A DNA stretch of 7,779 bases from Bryobacterales bacterium (GTDB taxonomy: Bacteria > Acidobacteriota > Terriglobia > Bryobacterales > Bryobacteraceae), in NCBI GenBank assembly GCA_025456495.1, contig JALOKO010000164.1:1-7779 (forward strand), written 5' to 3'. Positions within the stretch are counted from its first letter, which is position 1. Every line of letters begins with the position of its first letter. Below are positions 5,376 to 7,779 of this stretch, in pieces. The translations under genes were made by a program, and so were the position numbers. The notes beneath the pieces are model-generated. The model was not told the DNA's origin. It did no database searches and saw only the letters and a program-made list of their open reading frames with translations.

Positions 5376-7403
5376 TCAGATACGGAAGAACTTCTCCAGC
5401 TTCTCAATCTCGCGTTCGGCGCCTTGCATATGCTGGTTGGCCTGGTCTAGGTTTCCGCGATCAAGGGCCGCTTCCGCCTGGTCCATCAGGTACTCCATGC
5501 GCTTCAAGGCGGCGCGCATATCGGCACGCAGGGAGACTCCCATGGAGGACTGCTCCTGGCTGAGTTTACGCGCGCTTTCCTGCACGGTGCCCGCGCGAAT
5601 GCCAAGTTTGGAAATGAAGTCGCGGGCGGCCTCCAATTGCCGCGGGCTGGGTTCGCTGGGGGAGGGCGGCGCCGGGGGTTGCGCGTACTGTGCGAGCGCT
5701 TCCGGCCGTGGCTCGGGGGCGATGGTGGATGCCGCTGGCGGCTGCTGTAAGGATGCGCGCGGTCCCGCGTCTTCCACTGGCTGAGCCGGGGTAACGCGTG
5801 AGGGGGTGACAACGACGACGCCGTTCCGGCTTGTTGGCTTGCCGGGTACGGGACTGTAGCCCGTGAACTGCGATGAACCTGGTCCATCGAAGCCCTGCTG
5901 CCCTGGAGTCTCTGGCTGTGCGGTGGCAAGATCGCCATTGGCCGCCGACAGCGCGGACGCCTGCGAACTACCGGCAGCGTCGCGACTATCCGCGGAATCG
6001 GCCTCGCCCGCTGCCCGCTCTTGCGCTCGAGTGTCGAGCTCACGGCTGCTTGAGGCGTCACTGGTGCGCGATGAGGAGCCTGAGAACAGACTGCCGATGC
6101 GCTGAACCAGGCTGGGCTTTGTGCTGGCGAGCGCTGGATCCTCGGAAGCAAAGAACCAGCTTCCCGCGAACACCAGCACGACCGCGCCCAGTACGAACAG
6201 GGCGATGAGGGCAACCATCAGCAGGGCCAAGGCATTACCGGGCTTCCGGGGCTGAGCACTGGACATCGAAGCGGGTGCGGGTGTGGATTGTGGCGCGGCT
6301 GGAGCGATGTGCCCATGATGTGGCTGGGATGGCCCATGATGTGGCTGGGATGCACTGTACTGCGCTGGAGGCTGCTGGATTGGCGCGGGTTGCATCGGAG
6401 GTGGTTGGACGGGGAAGGGCTGCTGCGCGGACGGCGGCAAGGGAGATGCTGCCGGGGGCAGCGTGGCCTCAGCGCCAGGTGACGCTGGCGTTGGAGCCGC
6501 CATCGCCGGTGCTGTGGGAACTGGCGCTACAGCAGACGCGGATTGGCGTTCACTTGTGCGGCCCAGGATCTGCGTGGCGTCCTCGGGCGACAGCACGCTC
6601 AACAGATCCCGCCGAAACTCTGCTGCCGATTGGTAGCGGTGGCCGGGTTGTTTGGCCAGCGATCGTAGAATCACCGCGCTGAGTGCGGGCGGCACATGCG
6701 GCGCGATCTCAATGGGCGGTACGGGTTGCTTCTGCAGGTGCTCCGCCATGATGGCGTATCCGCTCTCGCCACCAAAGGGGCGCTTGCCGGTGGTGAGTTC
6801 GTAGAGGGTGATGCCCAGCGAATAGAGGTCGCCGCGGCCGTCCACATGCTCACCGCGAATCTGTTCGGGCGACATGTAGTAAAGCGAACCCATGGTGGTG
6901 CCGGCCACCGTAATCTGCTTATCTGTGGTTGCCTTGGCGATTCCGAAGTCCAGCAGCTTCACGCCGCCATTGTTCGCCAGCATGACGTTGGCGGGCTTGA
7001 TGTCGCGGTGGACCACTCCGCGTGAGTGCGCGAACTCCAGCGCGTCCAGGACGCTGGCAGTGATGCGCACGGCTTCGGCGATCTGCAGGGAACCCTGCCG
7101 CAGGCGGGCGTCGAGGGTTTGCCCATCCACGAACTCCATCACCATCAGCAGCATGTCGCCACTTTGGAAGGCGGTGCGGAGGCCCGCAATCGCCGGGTGC
7201 TCCAGGCTGGCGCTGGTCTTGATCTCGCGCAGGAAGCGCTCCTTCAGGTCAGGGTGCTCCACCAGGTTGGGCAACAGCAGTTTGAGGGCTTCCACGCGAT
7301 CAGAGATGGTGTTGCGAACCTTGTAGACACTGCCCATGCCCCCCGCTCCCAACACGCCCAGCACTTCGTAATCGCCAATCCGGTCGCCGGTCTTGAGTTG
7401 CAT
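5376..7403 (-). CDS. Transmembrane Ser/Thr protein kinase with long low-complexity outer region (kinase 2)
   Basis: This 675-residue Hanks-type kinase has a glycine loop LGAGGMGSVY at 18-27, Lys41, Glu60, HRDIKPAN at 132-139, DFG at 152-154 and SPE at 178-180; all catalytic residues are present. It aligns without gaps to kinase 1 over about 270 residues. In residues 171-210, 33 of 40 are identical by hand count. A Pro/Ala/Gln-rich linker (287-386) with a His-rich patch precedes one membrane helix at about 390-415. The external part is Ser/Ala-rich low complexity (about 420-585), then a helical end (586-672) related to the end of kinase 1. The ATG at 7401-7403 has a good Shine-Dalgarno, GAGGA, 7 nt upstream. 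It starts 46 bp after a CsgG-like gene on the same strand, so the two are probably co-transcribed. It likely senses or binds something in the envelope; ligand and substrates are not evident. Confidence 0.95.
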   Translation of the reverse strand: MQLKTGDRIGDYEVLGVLGAGGMGSVYKVRNTISDRVEALKLLLPNLVEHPDLKERFLREIKTSASLEHPAIAGLRTAFQSGDMLLMVMEFVDGQTLDARLRQGSLQIAEAVRITASVLDALEFAHSRGVVHRDIKPANVMLANNGGVKLLDFGIAKATTDKQITVAGTTMGSLYYMSPEQIRGEHVDGRGDLYSLGITLYELTTGKRPFGGESGYAIMAEHLQKQPVPPIEIAPHVPPALSAVILRSLAKQPGHRYQSAAEFRRDLLSVLSPEDATQILGRTSERQSASAVAPVPTAPAMAAPTPASPGAEATLPPAASPLPPSAQQPFPVQPPPMQPAPIQQPPAQYSASQPHHGPSQPHHGHIAPAAPQSTPAPASMSSAQPRKPGNALALLMVALIALFVLGAVVLVFAGSWFFASEDPALASTKPSLVQRIGSLFSGSSSRTSDASSSRELDTRAQERAAGEADSADSRDAAGSSQASALSAANGDLATAQPETPGQQGFDGPGSSQFTGYSPVPGKPTSRNGVVVVTPSRVTPAQPVEDAGPRASLQQPPAASTIAPEPRPEALAQYAQPPAPPSPSEPSPRQLEAARDFISKLGIRAGTVQESARKLSQEQSSMGVSLRADMRAALKRMEYLMDQAEAALDRGNLDQANQHMQGAEREIEKLEKFFRI
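6159..6236 (-). other. Predicted membrane helix of kinase 2
   Basis: Residues about 390-415 form a hydrophobic run (LALLMVALIALFVLGAVVLV, then FAGSWFF). It is preceded by PRKPGN on the kinase side and followed by acidic ASEDP. This places the kinase in the cytoplasm and the low-complexity tail outside. Confidence 0.9.
6311..6352 (-). repeat. Perfect 21-bp tandem duplication inside kinase 2
   Basis: Bases 6311-6331 and 6332-6352 are identical. The unit is a multiple of three, so it duplicates seven residues in frame, giving SQPHHGPSQPHHGH in the linker between kinase domain and membrane helix. The lack of any silent difference suggests a recent slippage event. The result is a small cluster of five histidines. 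Confidence 0.9.
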
Positions 7404-7410
7404 GAGTGGG

Positions 7411-7415
7411 TCCTC
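7411..7415 (-). promoter_or_regulatory. Shine-Dalgarno of kinase 2
   Basis: The minus strand reads GAGGA, followed by 7 nt and the ATG at 7403. This supports the chosen start and contrasts with kinase 1, which has no such site. Confidence 0.75.
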
Positions 7416-7449
7416 TACGGTGCAGGTGCTGTACGTGCAATGGCGTCGG

Positions 7450-7779
7450 CTACGGGGTCTTCACGACGTCGCCCACCTTGGGAGCGCCAGCGCCGACAAA
7501 GTTGCCCACAGCCGAGGCATCGTCCACCTCAGTGAGGGTGACCGAACCCACCGCTTCCGTAATGGCGCGGATGACCTTGCCGCTGGCGGGGTCGCGTACC
7601 TCGCGCACCTTGCGTTGGACAACCAGGCTATCGCCTACCTTCAAGCCACCACGCTTGCCCACGTTCAGGATCACACTCTTGCCGTCGACATCAGCGATTA
7701 GCCCTTCCACGCTGACGGTGCGGGTTGGCAGCACGTTGGCCTTTCCAGCCAGATCCGTGGCGAGGTTGTCCACCGCTTC
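7450..7779 (-). CDS. CsgG/HfaB/FlgT-like envelope protein, C-terminal part (5' end outside window)
   Basis: The frame is open to the right edge; 109 residues are visible, beginning EAVDNLATDL and ending at a TAG (7450-7452). The GTG at 7771-7773 is internal, not a believable start. After a short helix comes a beta-rich segment with VEGLIADVDGKSVILNVG, then KRGGLKVGDSLVV, then RDPASGKVIRAITEAVGSV, TEVDDASAVG and a final KVGDVVK. This VDGKxVxLNVG / GLKVGDxLxV pattern is typical of the C-terminal extension of CsgG/HfaB-family lipoproteins and resembles the FlgT C-terminal domain. Such proteins act in the periplasm or outer membrane, in secretion or envelope assembly. The CsgG core itself is outside the window, so the family call rests on the extension alone. 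The kinase 2 gene follows after 46 bp on the same strand. Confidence 0.65.
   Translation of the reverse strand, partial: EAVDNLATDLAGKANVLPTRTVSVEGLIADVDGKSVILNVGKRGGLKVGDSLVVQRKVREVRDPASGKVIRAITEAVGSVTLTEVDDASAVGNFVGAGAPKVGDVVKTP

Noticed and set aside
7026..7535. Plus-strand open frame opposite the start of kinase 2 and the end of the CsgG-like gene
   Set aside because: It crosses two real genes and the intergenic gap in antisense. It is a GC-rich shadow frame.

Overview
The window is GC-rich, densely coded bacterial chromosome with four protein genes: two complete and two cut by the window edges. The probable source is an acidobacterium. This rests on the style of the two transmembrane Ser/Thr kinases (LGAGGMGxVYxVRN start, SLYYMSPEQIRGE activation segment, single membrane helix, proline-rich linker) and on the CsgG/HfaB-type C-terminus beside them. 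It is an impression from family resemblance, not a search; other kinase-rich phyla remain possible.

Left half (1-3445, plus strand): one long open frame, cut at its 5' end. It encodes the C-terminal two thirds of a topoisomerase III (catalytic Tyr in SYPRTDS), a low-complexity linker, and then a complete RecQ helicase with Zn site, winged-helix region and HRDC domain. The two partners of the RecQ-Topo III (BLM-TOP3 type) decatenation and dissolution machine are thus joined in one polypeptide. The order is topoisomerase then helicase, opposite to reverse gyrase. This is the most striking item in the window.

Right half (3488-7779, minus strand, convergent with the fusion gene): transcription runs from the right edge through the C-terminal end of a CsgG/HfaB/FlgT-like envelope protein, then a 675-aa kinase, then a 557-aa kinase. 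The kinases are tandem paralogues. Their catalytic domains align without gaps for about 270 residues. Their linkers and extracytoplasmic regions have diverged, but both end in a related helical segment (AEAA-x4-NL-x2-A-x6-AE-x2-[LI]-E). The 214-bp gap between them holds a short tandem repeat array (34-bp units built of 17-bp half-units, each beginning GCGAT) and a possible extended -10 promoter for the downstream kinase. Only 46 bp separate the CsgG-like gene from the first kinase, so these two are probably co-transcribed. No RNA genes, insertion sequences, phage genes or CRISPR arrays were seen.
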